64,000 nucleotides of DNA from Owenia fusiformis (Eukaryota; Annelida; Polychaeta; Sabellida; Oweniidae). The stretch is from contig CAIIXF020000003.1 of NCBI GenBank assembly GCA_903813345.2, positions 19,358,931-19,422,930 of the forward strand, written 5' to 3'. The notes under the pieces were generated by a model. It was not told the origin of the DNA. It did no database searches and saw only the letters and a list, made by a program, of their open reading frames with translations. Below, piece after piece: positions 1 to 12,357 of this stretch (position 1 is its first letter; the number at the start of each line of letters is the position of its first letter). The translations under genes were made by a program, and so were the position numbers.

Positions 1-399
1 TGGGTAAGACTACAAATTACAAGCCAAAGTGGATTAAACTTTATAAAGGGGCTTTAAACTTGTTTTACATATGTTAAAACATTACGCTGAAGATAAATTA
101 CTTTTTAGTGCAAGTTGCTGATGAAATTTTGTTGAAAAAAATTTTGTATAAAAAGTCACTTGTGGCATAAAGGAATGTATAAGTAGATATTATAGTTTAT
201 GTATATCAAAGCAGTTTGACTGAATCAGTCTGTAAAAGGGGTCATATTAATTTATTTCCAGTCAATATGGTACAACGAAAATGGGACTTCTGCGCATGTT
301 AAAATTTTTCGTCAAAACTCAACTTTTGTTCAAGTTGATACGATTGTCTTTCGAACTAGAGACTTACCTCATTCGAAAGATCATAAAAGACTTTATCTA

Positions 400-1038
400 C
401 AGGGTGTCCCGAAAGTATGGGCCCCCCCCCCTAGGCAGACATATTCCAGTGTCCTTATAGTATGTGTCATATATCATTTTAAAGCTTATCCAAAGTTACA
501 TTGATTTGCCAAGTATCATGGTTTAACTCCCAAATGGGAAAAAGTTATTTTAAAAGTTAGTGTTTTGTCAAAATAAAGTTCAATTTTACACCACATTACT
601 AGTCAATGTGTCCCCCCTTGGCCATGTTAACAGCAGCAATTATTTTCAGATATGACCTTAAAAGCCCTTCAAATAGGGGTGTGGAATTTTATAACCCTTT
701 TAAAACCAGTTAAGGGACTTAAGAAGAGTTTCCTTAGAGTTTCTACCCTCACCGTTCTCTTTTTCCAACTCAATATCCCTCCGACCCGAAAAGAATTGCT
801 GCTGTTAAGATGGCCCGGGAGGACATATTGACTAGTGATTTGGTGTAAAATTGAACTTAATTTTGACCAAACACTAAATTTTGAAATGCCTGTAATTTTT
901 TCACATTTGAGAGTTGAACCATGATACTTGGCGAATTAATGTAACTTTGAATAAGCTTTAAAATGGTATATGACACATACTATGACGACACTGGTATATG
1001 TCTGCCTAGGGGGGGCCCCATACTTTCGGGACACCCTG
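400..1038. mobile_element. Mariner-type foldback element (non-autonomous)
   Basis: The ends are inverted copies, CAGGGTGTCCCGAAAGTATG at the left and its complement at the right, each directly flanked by TA (398-399 and 1039-1040). The arms run nearly to the centre: the left arm motifs for AGGCAGACATA, the CCATG/GATACTTGG block and the AACAGCAGCAATT block recur in reverse order and complement on the right. CAGGGTGTCCC ends with TA duplication are typical of Tc1/mariner elements. There is no transposase frame, so it must have been moved in trans. Arm divergence (several mismatches per 50 bp) indicates an old insertion. Confidence 0.85.
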
Positions 1039-1195
1039 TATACTGAAAATCTTAGATCCAAACATAGTAGAATACGCCGTCAGTCCGCATTTGATTTTTT
1101 GAAGTGAGTTTCGTAGATCGTCAGATTTCTCCGACTGATATCGGGTTATCTCAAACTGGTTCGTTTATAAATACGAATTTCTTTACTGTTGTAGG

Positions 1196-1256
1196 GCGCA
1201 TGCGCAAAATTGATTTATTAACCTTATTGGTTGATGGTTTTTCTCCTGCGCATGCG
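1196..1256. promoter_or_regulatory. Paired NRF-1-like motifs around a CCAAT box
   Basis: GCGCATGCGC at 1196-1205 and TGCGCATGCG at 1247-1256 match the NRF-1 palindrome, and an inverted CCAAT (ATTGG, 1226-1230) lies between them. In animals this combination is common in housekeeping promoters, and the TOP1 promoter in this window carries the same palindrome. I could not find the gene it would serve, so this is only a candidate. Confidence 0.35.
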
Positions 1257-2202
1257 TGAAGTCTGACGAACACTTATGACGAAGACCGGAGCAAACATTA
1301 CTAGCTCTCGAACGAAATTCCAAGATTCAGGTCATTTCGCCGTGTTTGCTAAGCGTGTATACTTGAATGACAAGCTGTTTTGAGTAGATCAGGTACCTGT
1401 TTTAGACACAACATTGATTTAGCTTGACATTGATGTGCACATTGAGCATGTTAATACAAGTTTTTACACTCTTAGCACGAGACGGGTTTTCGAAAAATCT
1501 GTTATCTGATTCACTCGATTATCGTATGGATATGTATTTCTGCTGACATTTCAACACCACATCACATAGAATTACGATGCAGAATGATAATAAAACACAA
1601 AACAACTACTAAATTCCACTTGTTATTTCACAGGAGGTAAAAATGCAAACTGCCTAGATTCTTTGTAAGGGTCGTCAGACATCGGATTGGCCGCCATATT
1701 TGAAATGAAAATATCACTAAATAGAGGTCTGCGCATGTCTCAACATTTCGACTGTTTCATTGAACATATCGAACAATAGTAGCTGTCAAGGAGCAATTTA
1801 GATCACTTTTCTTTTATGAATAACAACTATCTCTAATGAATGATCTTCTCTCCTCAATGAATGAACAACTTGTAATGAATAAAACACTTTTCCTTAAAAA
1901 ATAAAGTAACATCCTGATATTTCGTTGAATATAAATTTCATAACGAAAATGAATGAGACTCAGAATACCCCTAAATATAAGGTTAGATGTTTTTAGAATG
2001 GCCAGTTACCACTTGTCAATAGTTGTGGAAATATGCATATACTTTTGAGTTTTTTTCCCTCCAAATTTCCAAAGAAGGAAGGAATATACATGTAGTACAT
2101 ACAGTACTGTATGGAGCTCTGAGTTGGGAGGATGTATGATGATAAAAGCTATTGTATGTAAAATAGTCATAACTTTTTATAAATGTTTTCTTCTCAAATA
2201 TG

Positions 2203-3290
2203 GCATGCCCCTTTAATGGTCTACTTTGTAAAGTGGCACAGTGTTATCATGAGTGAAGTCTTATGAAAAACAATTTATTTTGACAATTTTAAAGTATGAA
2301 TGCCCCTTTAATGGTGCACTTTGTAAAGTGGCAAAGTGTAATCATGAGAGAAGTCAGTTAGGTTATGAAAAACAATTTGTTTTAATAATTTCAAAGTATG
2401 AATGCCCCTTTAATGGTCTACTTTGTAAAGTGACAAAGTGTATTCATGAGTGAAGTCAGTTATGGTTATGAAAAACATTTTGTTTTAACATTTTCAAAGT
2501 ATGAATGCCCCTTTAATGATATACTTTGTAAAGTGACAAAGTGTATTCATGAGTGAAGTCAGTTAGGTTATGAAAAACAATTTGTTTTAACATTTTCAAA
2601 GTATGAATGCCCCTTTAATGATCTACTTTGTAAAGTGGCACAGTGTTATAATGGGTAAAGTCAGTTATGGTTATGAAAAACAATTTGTTTTAACATTTTC
2701 AAAATACGAATGCCCCTTTAATGGTCTACTTTGTAAAGTGGCACAGTGTTATCATGAGTGAAGTCTTATGAAAAACAATTTATTTTGACAATTTTAAAGT
2801 ATGAATGCCCCTTTAATGGTGCACTTTGTAAAGTGGCAAAGTGTAATCATGAGAGAAGTCAGTTAGGTTATGAAAAACAATTTGTTTTAATAATTTCAAA
2901 GTATGAATGCCCCTTTAATGGTCTACTTTGTAAAGTGACAAAGTGTATTCATGAGTGAAGTCAGTTATGGTTATGAAAAACATTTTGTTTTAACATTTTC
3001 AAAGTATGAATGCCCCTTTAATGATATACTTTGTAAAGTGACAAAGTGTATTCATGAGTGAAGTCAGTTAGGTTATGAAAAACAATTTGTTTTAACATTT
3101 TCAAAGTATGAATGCCCCTTTAATGATCTACTTTGTAAAGTGGCACAGTGTTATAATGGGTAAAGTCAGTTATGGTTATGAAAAACAATTTGTTTTAACA
3201 TTTTCAAAATACGAATGCCCCTTCAATGGTCTACTTTGTAAAGTGGCACAGTGTAATCTTGAGTGAAGTCTGTTATGATTGTGAAAAACA
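2203..3290. repeat. Tandem array, ~101-bp monomers in a 505-bp higher-order unit
   Basis: Monomers of 94 to 104 bp share blocks such as GAATGCCCCTTTAATG, CTACTTTGTAAAGTG and GTTATGAAAAACAATTTG. Five monomers form a unit that repeats with a period of 505 bp (for example the same variant occurs at 2253 and 2758), and the two units are almost identical whereas neighbouring monomers differ more. That is a higher-order repeat: an older monomer array with a recent 505-bp duplication. Short open frames inside it are a by-product of the repetition. Confidence 0.9.
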
Positions 3291-6200
3291 ATTTTAACAA
3301 TTTCAATGTCTGAATGCAGTCATTGACTTTTATACACAGGAAGTGGTGCTTGTATTTTGCTTTAGTTCATTGTATGAGGAATAAAAGGTTCATTTAAAAA
3401 ATTCTATGAGTATAACATATTTTCTATATTAAATTATGGGAATAATGTTACTTTTATCTTTACTTTGTCACTCATACTGCAATAGCAAAGTCCTTTCACC
3501 CCATAGATCTGATTTGATGAAAGAAGGACAATAGGTTCATGCAGGATGACTAGAAAATGCCAACCCCAAGGAGTAAAATAATCCAAAGAAACAAAAAAAA
3601 TGGTTAACTAAAATTTGCCTCTATGGATTTATCTACAAGTAGCGAACTTTGAATCACAGCCAAGTATTTTGACATAAATGTTATCAGTTCTGAGATTCTT
3701 CTTTTTATTACATTTCCATAGATTCTTAGTAATTGCTTCCAATTATTCCATTCAAGTATTAACATACAGTAAAAGTTGGCAAAAAGCCTAAAACTGATAC
3801 TCTAGAACTCGTAAAATGTCATCCATGACAACCATGGTAATGAAATCAAAATTACGTAGGTGGAAAGCTGTAATATTAGCTGAAGCATTTTTATGTCTGC
3901 CGTTATTGGTGAATGGCAGCATCTTACATCACAGGAAATCCAATTTTATGTTATCGGGGTAAAACATTCATTTCAAAGAATTTTGCTTTGGTAATACTTT
4001 AATAATACTGGGAATTTGGGCACATGCTTTTAGATAAATTAGTTTATGAGTTGATAAATCAAGATTTAAAAAAAACTAAAATTAATTTGTAAGAGAAATG
4101 GTTATTTTTGTATGTCTCATTGTAGGTACAATTTAAATTGTAATATCTAGAATTCTACATTTAATGAAGTACCTTTATCACATTCATATATAACCACCCT
4201 TAAAATTATATTTTCAAAAAATAAAAATTTTCATGTTTGATAAATGATTTTTAAAACCAAATAACCTTAATAATCTACTCGCGTAAATAATTAACCCTGA
4301 CTTGTTGTATTACCATTGATACACCAGTGACACTCTATGGAACAGCCACAAGAAATATCTCACATAAAGTCATCCTTCACTCATTTACAAGAGCAAATCT
4401 TTATACTGGCCATGTTTTCTTGGGTCTGTTTCCCATACTGCGAATTATCTCAATGCCAGGGCTAAAAGAAGCGCTTGAAGTAAATGCCAAAGTTTCTTGA
4501 ACGCCAATGATCTTACTGACCTTCAAGTTACCTGTTTTGTAAATGAGAACGAAAATAAACTCACGATGAAAGCAAATTATATAGATTACTTTTACATGCA
4601 CTTTAGATTCTTATTTGTGCTAGAGAGACCTATTATTTTCCCTTGAAGTGTGTCATTAGTCTATAAACACTGGTCTTTATACCCTTTCCACCAAGTTCAA
4701 ATGATATAATGAAAAACTAAGTAAATGTTATTAGTGCTACGGCTCTTGTAATTTGAGTCCCTACTTTGAAGAGGGTGATTTCAATTAATGGACAGTAGTA
4801 TACTAAATCAAAACAGTTTTTTAATTCAATTTGGATCATTGGTTCAATCGGGTTTAAGTTGAAAGGACACATACACAGTCATATTTTAATAAAGTAAGAT
4901 GTGTTTTAAGTTGTATCAATATAATTTATTTTTGTATTTTTATTATTATCCTTATGGTTTATTTTTGTAGTTTTAATATAGACTCAATTTTGAGATGTCG
5001 TCCAGAAAGTAGGCCAACAAACAAGTTTTCCAAATTCAATGATATGAGTATCAAATCAATGTCAAATTGAGATGAGCATCAAATTTTCTAAGGATTCTAA
5101 ATCTAAAAATGAAATTAAAATCCCCTTTCTAACCTTTAAGAAGCTGAAGTGGTCTAATTTCCAAAATCATCAATTAAAATATATCAAGGAGGACCAAAAA
5201 TGATAATTAAGTCAAAATTTTGAAGATCAAAATCAAGAATATGAAGTCTGAAAACTTATGAAGTCTGATTTTGAACTTTCAATTTCATCATTGTAGTTGT
5301 CTTTATTTATTCTTACATACAAAGGATAACATTTTAATAAATCAGCATTTTAATAAATTGTTCACTCCACAACCATTGTCAATCCCGGTTGTCAATATAC
5401 TCAAGTCAATAATCACGTTTAGCTTGTAAACTATATCAGAAAAACAAATATTCCTATCTAGAATATTGAATTTGAAAGGCTAATGATGTAAAATTGTACA
5501 TATTGTGTGTCAAAACATTACAAGAAACTAACATCTGTGCCCTCGTTAACGTAATATCCCTAAAAGCTAAATTAAAATGTGGAGGGGATATTGCATCAAC
5601 CACCCAAGGTCGATTTGACACAGATGTAAATAACAGTGATGGGAGTGTTACGATTGCTCTTCTCTGATTGGCTAACAGCGAGGGGCTCGCCACATATTAT
5701 GTCCGCCATCTTGCTAGACTTTAACGAAATATACCTCTATTTAAACTCGAATTACACACGATTTTGAACTATAACAGTCTAATTAAATCCGATATTACTG
5801 AATTAGGATACCTCAATAATGCATCTTACCTTTTGTAGTTGAAAGTCCTGGCTTATTCATTCAACAGTAGTCAGTTATTTCGCCTCTTCGTGTTCGTGTC
5901 TGCGCTCTTTGATAGCTTGTTGTAAAATATGGCATGTGACCACTGACGTCAGACCTTGTTTTGATCGTCGGGCTGGGCCATTTGATTACTTTGATCAGTG
6001 GCCAACGCATGACCATATCAGCCACATCTCAGTGCGAATGCATGTTCTGTACATAACCATAACTGGGATCTGTTGATCCAGGACTTGGGTGCCAACTTAG
6101 CTACATCACATAGCCTGTCTTAGGATGGACGCTGGTAACTAGGCTACATAGGTTGTTATGCTAAAATAAACGGATTGCCGAAAAAGTATATTAGTCCCCC

Positions 6201-6911
6201 GGGGTCAATGAACACTGTCTATACGCCCCTGATCGATTGAGTATAAAATATTGGAAAGCTGTGAATTGTTGCAATTGGGTCTCCAAATTCAGGAACCATG
6301 GGCGGTAATCCAAAAGGCCCATTTAAAAATCAAGTGAGAGGAGGGGCTAAGTATTGGCTTGGACTCAAGTTGAACTATACATTTCAAGCTACATAATATT
6401 TATACCGGTGAATATCAAACATTCCAGTACACTTTCAAAGTACCTGCCAATACAGTTAACAAAAGGATTATTTACTAAGTATAGCACAAATGCCAAGAAA
6501 GAGCTTATCAAGGTCAATGGATTAGTACGTACAATAACATGATCGTTTCTTGACTATAACAATGTGACCACTTCTTACTTCTTCTTTCTCAGTGTAATCC
6601 GATTTATTGTGATTTTCAATTTGTTGAGGTGACTGGTCTAATGCTGCGTCCCCGAGTACAGATGGCTTTCATTATTACCAACCTCTGTCATTCAACACAT
6701 AAATGCATATATTGAATTTTCTTTAAAATCAATTATTGTTTTGAGTGTACTCAAACTTTGATACAAATTGTAATGCGACTTCTATATTGATTCTGCTTTT
6801 TCTCATGTATAAATTAGCTCGATTGAGAGATATAAAGATTTATTCAAATATAAACAATTTAGTAATTTAAGTTTTGTATAATCATAAAGATTAATAATTT
6901 GATGATTAATC

Positions 6912-7060
6912 GCGTTACTAGTACCCTCTATGAGTCCATTATCAGTCTGAGCCACAAAGGGATCATAGCCAACGTACCCGGGCAGACTGGTTTGACATGT
7001 TTCACCGTCCACCGATAAAATGCCCCTTCCTTGCACTCTCTGTGACCCTATCTGGCGAAG
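6912..7060 (-). other. Weak candidate exon, unassigned
   Basis: On the minus strand an open stretch follows a possible acceptor (CTACTTCGCCAG) and reads through a composition that looks protein-like (Gly, Asp, Thr, Pro and one Cys) before a poor donor (GGTACT). I recognise no family and find no partner exon. It could equally be chance. Confidence 0.15.
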
Positions 7061-8221
7061 TAGATATGAAAGTGAAGATGACTAGTTTTACCTAAGATGA
7101 AGATAAACCACATGATCTTCAAGATCGATGAAAAACTGATCGCCGGATGTGATAATGGACCCACTAAAGATAATTTATTTTTTTAATTTTGGGGTCTTGG
7201 ATTTCAATAAACTACATTTAACAATGAAAAGCCACAGGTGTACGGTAAAGTCACAGTAAACGGCAATAACAAAACTGAAAAGGGGCAAATAATAAACACT
7301 ATAGGTACACAGTCAGTCACAATCAATCCCAAAACCGCTTGTACGTACTAGATGGTCCAACCCAGACCACTCTGTACTTGTAGTTACTGGGTTTTAGCAG
7401 CAATCTACTTTTCTAGATCTTTCTGAACGACATCTTTTTGTTGACGATTTTGTCCTTCTATATCATTAATTACTTTTGAGAGGCAACGATAGGTTACTTA
7501 TCTCATTGCATATTTTCATAAACTTTATTTATAACCTTTGAGTACAGAGATAAGAATTTATACGATTTAAATGCCATCTTTCTTTATATTAGTAAAACCT
7601 TTTATATATGCGTTTACTCTGAGGGCAGAGCTAAGTAAATAACGAAGCTATCTTTTAAGAACCCAAGTCAAACGAATGCATACGGTAATATTAATAGTTT
7701 AGTTTAGTTTCTTTCGTGATTTGAAAATAAAAAAATACCATTTTGTAAAAACAATTCTTGATTAATACATTTTCATTTTGTCGCGTATTTATCATTAGTT
7801 GAGCTCAATAAATTATGTTGGTGGAGCTCGATTCAGATCTTCCTTTAATAAGTATAAGTTAAAACTAAACAGATAGAGGGCCGTTGAGAGTCTATCTATA
7901 AACACTATTGAGTATTGAAATCAACAAACGCAAACTTGTAAAAGTATACTTGAGGTAATTAATGGAAAACGATGTATCTTTACAAATTCTTTGATAAGAA
8001 CGATGTTAAAGCACAAAGTGAAGCACTGGATGTTAGTAAAGTGAGAATATAGGTGAATGTGAAGTTCCTCAATCGGGATACACCACTAATCAGGAAGTTC
8101 AACCTGAAAGGAAATCTTAAAATAAGAATTTAATATGCGTTTGCGCTGCTTCATCATAATTAAAACAGGTATAATCGAAACAACGTTAAAACAGCATGCT
8201 GTAATGTAAAGATCGGTTGTT

Positions 8222-10826
8222 ATGGCAACAAATGAAATGATGACATTTCTTATGGCAACGGGACTGATACATGTAATATACGTTGTCTCTTTAAGTCACG
8301 CAGCCCATACACCAGCTGTACCAGCGTCGTCTTCGACAAGTAACAGCCCGAGTACCCACGGCCGTAATAAATGGCTTACATGGAACCATAGAGGAGTCAG
8401 AATAACTTTATCAACGTCTTCTACGGAACGACCAGCAACAATAACTGCATCTATGTCTGGACATCTGCATCCAACCAAGAGTCAACCGAATTACGACGCG
8501 ACCATGGTCTCAATCAGTCCATCTCGAAACACATGGCAGCACATTAGACCAACCTGGAGGCCTTCGACCACACACGCATATGGTTACCATCCCAACCGTC
8601 GCTACAGAATCAGATCTAGAGACAGATACTTACTCGCCGGATGGCACGTGGTTCATACAACGTTGTCTCCAGGTGCGAACAACGTACCACGATTACGTAC
8701 GGCAGCACTGAAAGGGGCCACCTCTGATGACCTGGGCGCTGCTGCTATCATTGGATTGACCGTAATTTGCCTAACCGTCTTAACGATGGTTGCCATAGGC
8801 GGTTTCTTGATATACCGCAGAGTGTAAGTAAATTGGCAAATGCTTAGATAGATGCACTTTTGTTTTATGGATTATAATACAAATAAAATGAACTTAAACA
8901 AGGCATTTACAAAAAAGCCATCGCCTGGATGCATGCATTATTATAAACTAAAAAATCATCTAAGTGCAAGTCTAATTCGTTGCCATGGTAACCAATATTG
9001 CCTAAATCTGAAAACGTCTATAAACACGGCGATAATATGCCTATAGGTGCATAGTGACGCCTTCTGTGTTCCATAATTCGTTGCCATACATATTGGAACA
9101 GATACTTCCCAAACTATGAACAAACTTGTTAAACCTGTCTAGATACCAGGGTGATCAAAAAAATGGAAACCCTATTACCATTTTCCTCATATCTTTGTTA
9201 TTTTAAAAAATAACTCCCTGATATTTAAGACTTTTGTACATCATTCGATTTGCTACCAGCCTATCTTATTTTATGACCATCAGATTGATAGTCACAATGT
9301 GACAGTACTTTAAAGAAAATGCCCAGTGGCCACTATTGCGTTGTGGGGAAACCTGTACTCATCGTCTAAAATGTCCCTACCTGTGGGGATATGGCAGAGA
9401 TAGAGTATATGAAAATGACCTCAGGACAATTGCGAACCTCAAAAGTGAGATCATCTGTTTCATTCAGGCCATACCTGCTGAGGAATGCATTCAGCTCATT
9501 GACAACTGTGCTGTTTTGCCTACAGCGCGATAATGGTCAAATCTGAAGCATGTTATTCAAAGTGCTGTAAAAGTGTGACTATCAGTCTGATGGTCATGAA
9601 ATATGGTAGGGTGGTAGGAAATTGAATGATGTACAAATGTGTGAAATATCAAGGAGTAATTTCTTAAATTGACAAAGATATAAGGAAAATACAGCGTTTC
9701 CATTTTTTTTGACCACCCTGTAGTAGGTATTGTACTCATCATTATATGAATTTCAAGTCAATCTAACCGAAACTTCATTACTCCTTGAATTAAATTTTAC
9801 CTGTTCTTGGGTAAAAGAAATTGAGTATTACTTTTTAATGGTTTCAAAAGTGTTACATTTGTTCCGACAATTGTTACGACGACGCCAACATTGGACGGTA
9901 TTCACAAAAAGTCGGAGGCTAAATAAAACAATTATAATTAATCTGCGATTGTTACTAAACTAGTATTTCACGAACGGACACAATCAATAATAAACATACA
10001 GAAGTATGGTTCAGAAATCGCAATAGTAACGCACATTGTTTTCTGTTTCTGCTCTTGATAAATACAGTAGAACCTGTGTATATTGAACATTTCTTACCGA
10101 GCAAAAACGGTTCGGTGTTGGTAGGTGTTCATTACAGAGAGTGTAATTCCTACAGAAGTCGAGGAATGGTGTCCACTAGAAACAGGTGTTCACTAGAGAG
10201 AGGTGTTCATTAAGACAGGTTTTACTGTACTGGTGTAGTTTGGTATTCGCCAAGCTAGAATCTACTCAACATTAGAGACTGATTCATCATTCTAAGTGTA
10301 ACAAGTGAGATGCTTTGTTGGATGCTGTATATATTTACATTTTTACTAACATGTACTGTTGGGTCTGAGAGTCCCTCCCCATTTTGAGCCCCTAGTTTTT
10401 CATTTTTTGGCTTATTTCATTTATAACTTTATGGGAGTTTTTATCCTCTCTTGATACAAAACTGTGTATATGCCTCATATTATTTCTTGCAGAAGCGTTC
10501 TGAATCTACCCCACACAAGCCTACATGAGGATGACATGACTGAAGCAATGGTCGCCATGCCAACAGTATCACCGCCACCTATTGAGCCAAAAGCAGACGA
10601 CACACCTCCATCACAAAAAGTATCCACTGCATCGTATGAGGTTCCATGTGAAGTTAACACAAGAGAGATTGAGCATGAGGAAAACCAGAGAGCTGCAGTT
10701 CAGGAATACTCTACCTTAGTAGCGGGTCAAACGGGTGATCTTAGTGCAAATATTAACATCAGTGCCAGTCCGGGAAATGATGATGAAGTGTACGAGGAGA
10801 TTGCTGAATATATCCAAAGTCCTTAA
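8222..10826 (+). CDS. Unrecognised type I membrane protein with tyrosine-motif tail
   Basis: Two exons, 8222-8823 and 10493-10826, join in frame (donor GTAAGT, acceptor TTTCTTGCAG) to give 311 residues. Residues 1-28 look like a signal peptide. The ectodomain (about 29-170) is rich in Ser, Thr, Pro, His and Arg, has no cysteine, and resembles no domain I know; it could be O-glycosylated. A single membrane segment lies at about 172-197 (start LGAAAIIGLTVI), followed by YRR. The tail of about 110 residues has four tyrosines: Y249 (YEVP), Y273 (YSTL), Y301 (YEEI, the preferred Src-family SH2 ligand) and Y307 (YIQS), among acidic and Pro-rich sequence. This suggests a lineage-specific signalling receptor or adaptor, but the function is inferred from layout only. 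ATG 8222 is taken as start because it gives the signal peptide; an upstream non-coding exon is possible. Confidence 0.7.
9147..9720 (+). mobile_element. Mariner-type relic in the intron of the membrane-protein gene
   Basis: The ends are inverted repeats (CAGGGTGATCAAAAAAATGG on the left, CATTTTTTTTGACCACCCTG on the right) with TA following the right end at 9721 and TA one base before the left end. Inner arms also match in inverted order (the ACTATCAGTCTGATGGTCAT block near 9577 against 9273-9293). Between the arms sits the remnant transposase end described separately. Most of the transposase is deleted. Confidence 0.8.
9336..9533 (+). pseudogene. C-terminal remnant of a Tc1/mariner transposase
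   Basis: About 65 codons remain, ending at a TAA. They contain the sequence LWGYGRDRVYENDLRTIANL, which matches the usual C-terminal end of Tc1/mariner transposases (LWGYxKDxVY followed by a PRTLxxLK-type helix). The DDE catalytic core that should precede it is missing, so this is a deletion derivative. It sits between matching inverted repeats at 9147 and 9720. Confidence 0.7.
10065..10227. mobile_element. Small TA-flanked MITE (CAGTARAACCTG family)
   Basis: Ends CAGTAGAACCTGTG and ACAGGTTTTACTG are inverted copies, flanked by TA at 10063-10064 and 10228-10229. The interior carries GGTGTTCACTAGAGAGAGG-like steps shared with copies at 23442-23605, 25549-25721, about 13862-14050, 30230-30395 and 46590-46717. 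A TA duplication fits a mariner/pogo-type family. Confidence 0.75.
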
Positions 10827-11329
10827 CATTCACATCCCTGCAATCTGATGATTTATAAATTAGATAATTATTTTTCCACTGATTAATCTAGCATCTGTTA
10901 ACTCGGTTTAGAACATTATTTATGAAATAGAGCAGACCCGGGAGCAAAGTACTTAGTATAAATACTAAGCATTTTACTAAGCACTTAACTTATTTCAACC
11001 AATGCAATATTTTTGATACTGATGTAAAGATGGAATTTGTGCCATTTTATCACAAAGTATCAGCAACAAGTATTTCATCAATTTATAGTCTACATATTCT
11101 CGAACCTTGATCTACTGTAAGACAGGATTTAAACATTGGACCTTCTGAAAAATTAATACCCTTTGCATTCGTTCGACTTCACTTCTTAAAAGAGAGCTTC
11201 GTCTATATATAGACTCTGCATGCAGGGTAAAACATTAATGAGTTGGAAGCACTGAAAGAAAGGGTCATCATTTCACAGTCTTTGGGCAATGAATTTTGAA
11301 GATGTTTGTTTTGATGTATAATGAAACCA

Positions 11330-11335
11330 AATAAA
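11330..11335 (+). terminator. Candidate poly(A) signal of the membrane-protein gene
   Basis: AATAAA, 504 bp after the stop codon and the first perfect hexamer I found on this strand. Confidence 0.35.
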
Positions 11336-11624
11336 TGAAATTTCTACATCATTTCTACACTTATAAAATCCAAATCCACTGTTTTAAAAACACTTTTTTG
11401 CTCAATGTGCATATGGGATCTGGCCATACTCGTACTATACATGTATTGGTCAATCAACAATGATTGTATAAATACATGTATTTTAAACTGCCAATTTTAT
11501 TCAGTCATATGCACATATTCATTCAAGGCCTTTCCATTATCTGTGCTGATTATAAAATTGGGGAAACATGACTTTGTACATCATAATGTTGTCATGGTAA
11601 AACTGATTTGATAAGCATGGGCAT

Positions 11625-11800
11625 TGCACCCGCAGATGGTTGCAAATACACTCCAAATACAACCAAATTTCAAAATTTTCTGGGGGGGGGGTAGAACCCC
11701 CAGACCCCCTAAATGCTGGTTTTTCCCTTCGTTCAACTCATGTTCCTGTGGTGGCATACTACTCATGAAAATAGCACTACGCCTATGATAAGTTTTCGAG
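11625..11800 (-). repeat. Dispersed repeat, minus-orientation copy
   Basis: Read on the minus strand it gives the series TAGTGC/CATGAGTAG, CACCACAGGAAC, GGGGGTCTGGGGGTTC, AAATTTTGAAATTTGGTTG, TTTGCAACCATCTG. The same series in the same order lies on the plus strand at about 23897-24040, where it is nested in another element. The G-run (10 bases at 11682-11691) is part of the unit. Confidence 0.7.
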
Positions 11801-12351
11801 GACGGTGCTCCAGAGAAAATGCAATGGGCAGCTATATTTTTTTTAAAACATGTAACAAACACTTTAATATTCTTCAATAAATACTTATATTAAAGCACTT
11901 TGTTATATTCACTTCATATGTTTATTCTTTGCTCATTCGCATTCGCATTGATTATTTGGAATATGTGTAATTTTCATTGACATTTAAGAGATACATTGTA
12001 CAGTTAAAAAGAAAAGTAAATGAACAGTATACACATGGACATGGTATCCATACATTTGCATGTAAAAATCAAAAATAAATCAACAGAATGAGTTATTCAT
12101 CTGGACAGTCACCAAATCAGATATACAATGGAATATTTGGCAATACATACACATTTAATGGACATTGGCACATATATGAGGGCATTTCATGGACATACTG
12201 CACCCAGCACCCATGTCCCATTAATACCTAAACATAGACTAATAACTTCAAAACAGGTGTAATTGCAAATGGTTAAAGAAGGAACAAATACCAACGCTGA
12301 ACTCTAAACACCAATCACAAAAATGGTGGCTATTACAATATGTAACCACTT

Positions 12352-12357
12352 TTTATT
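12352..12357 (-). terminator. Possible poly(A) signal of FAM210A
   Basis: TTTATT on the plus strand reads AATAAA on the minus strand, about 300 bp beyond the FAM210A stop. Other candidates exist in this AT-rich flank. Confidence 0.25.

Larger units (their letters stand above)
1..8221. other. Gene-poor left flank
   Basis: I find no exon chain that I can support here. The stretch holds a mariner-type foldback element (400-1038), a pair of NRF-1-like palindromes (1196-1256), a tandem array (2203-3290) and otherwise AT-rich unique-looking sequence. Short open frames are scattered and lack family resemblance. One weak candidate exon lies on the minus strand near 6912-7060 and is listed separately. 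Confidence 0.6.

Noticed and set aside
2253-2958. Two identical 66-codon frames
   Set aside because: Both lie in the 505-bp higher-order repeat; duplication of the DNA explains the identity.
5454-5693. 79-codon minus-strand frame
   Set aside because: No recognisable domain, no good ATG and no splice partner; the region only has a CCAAT-like word.
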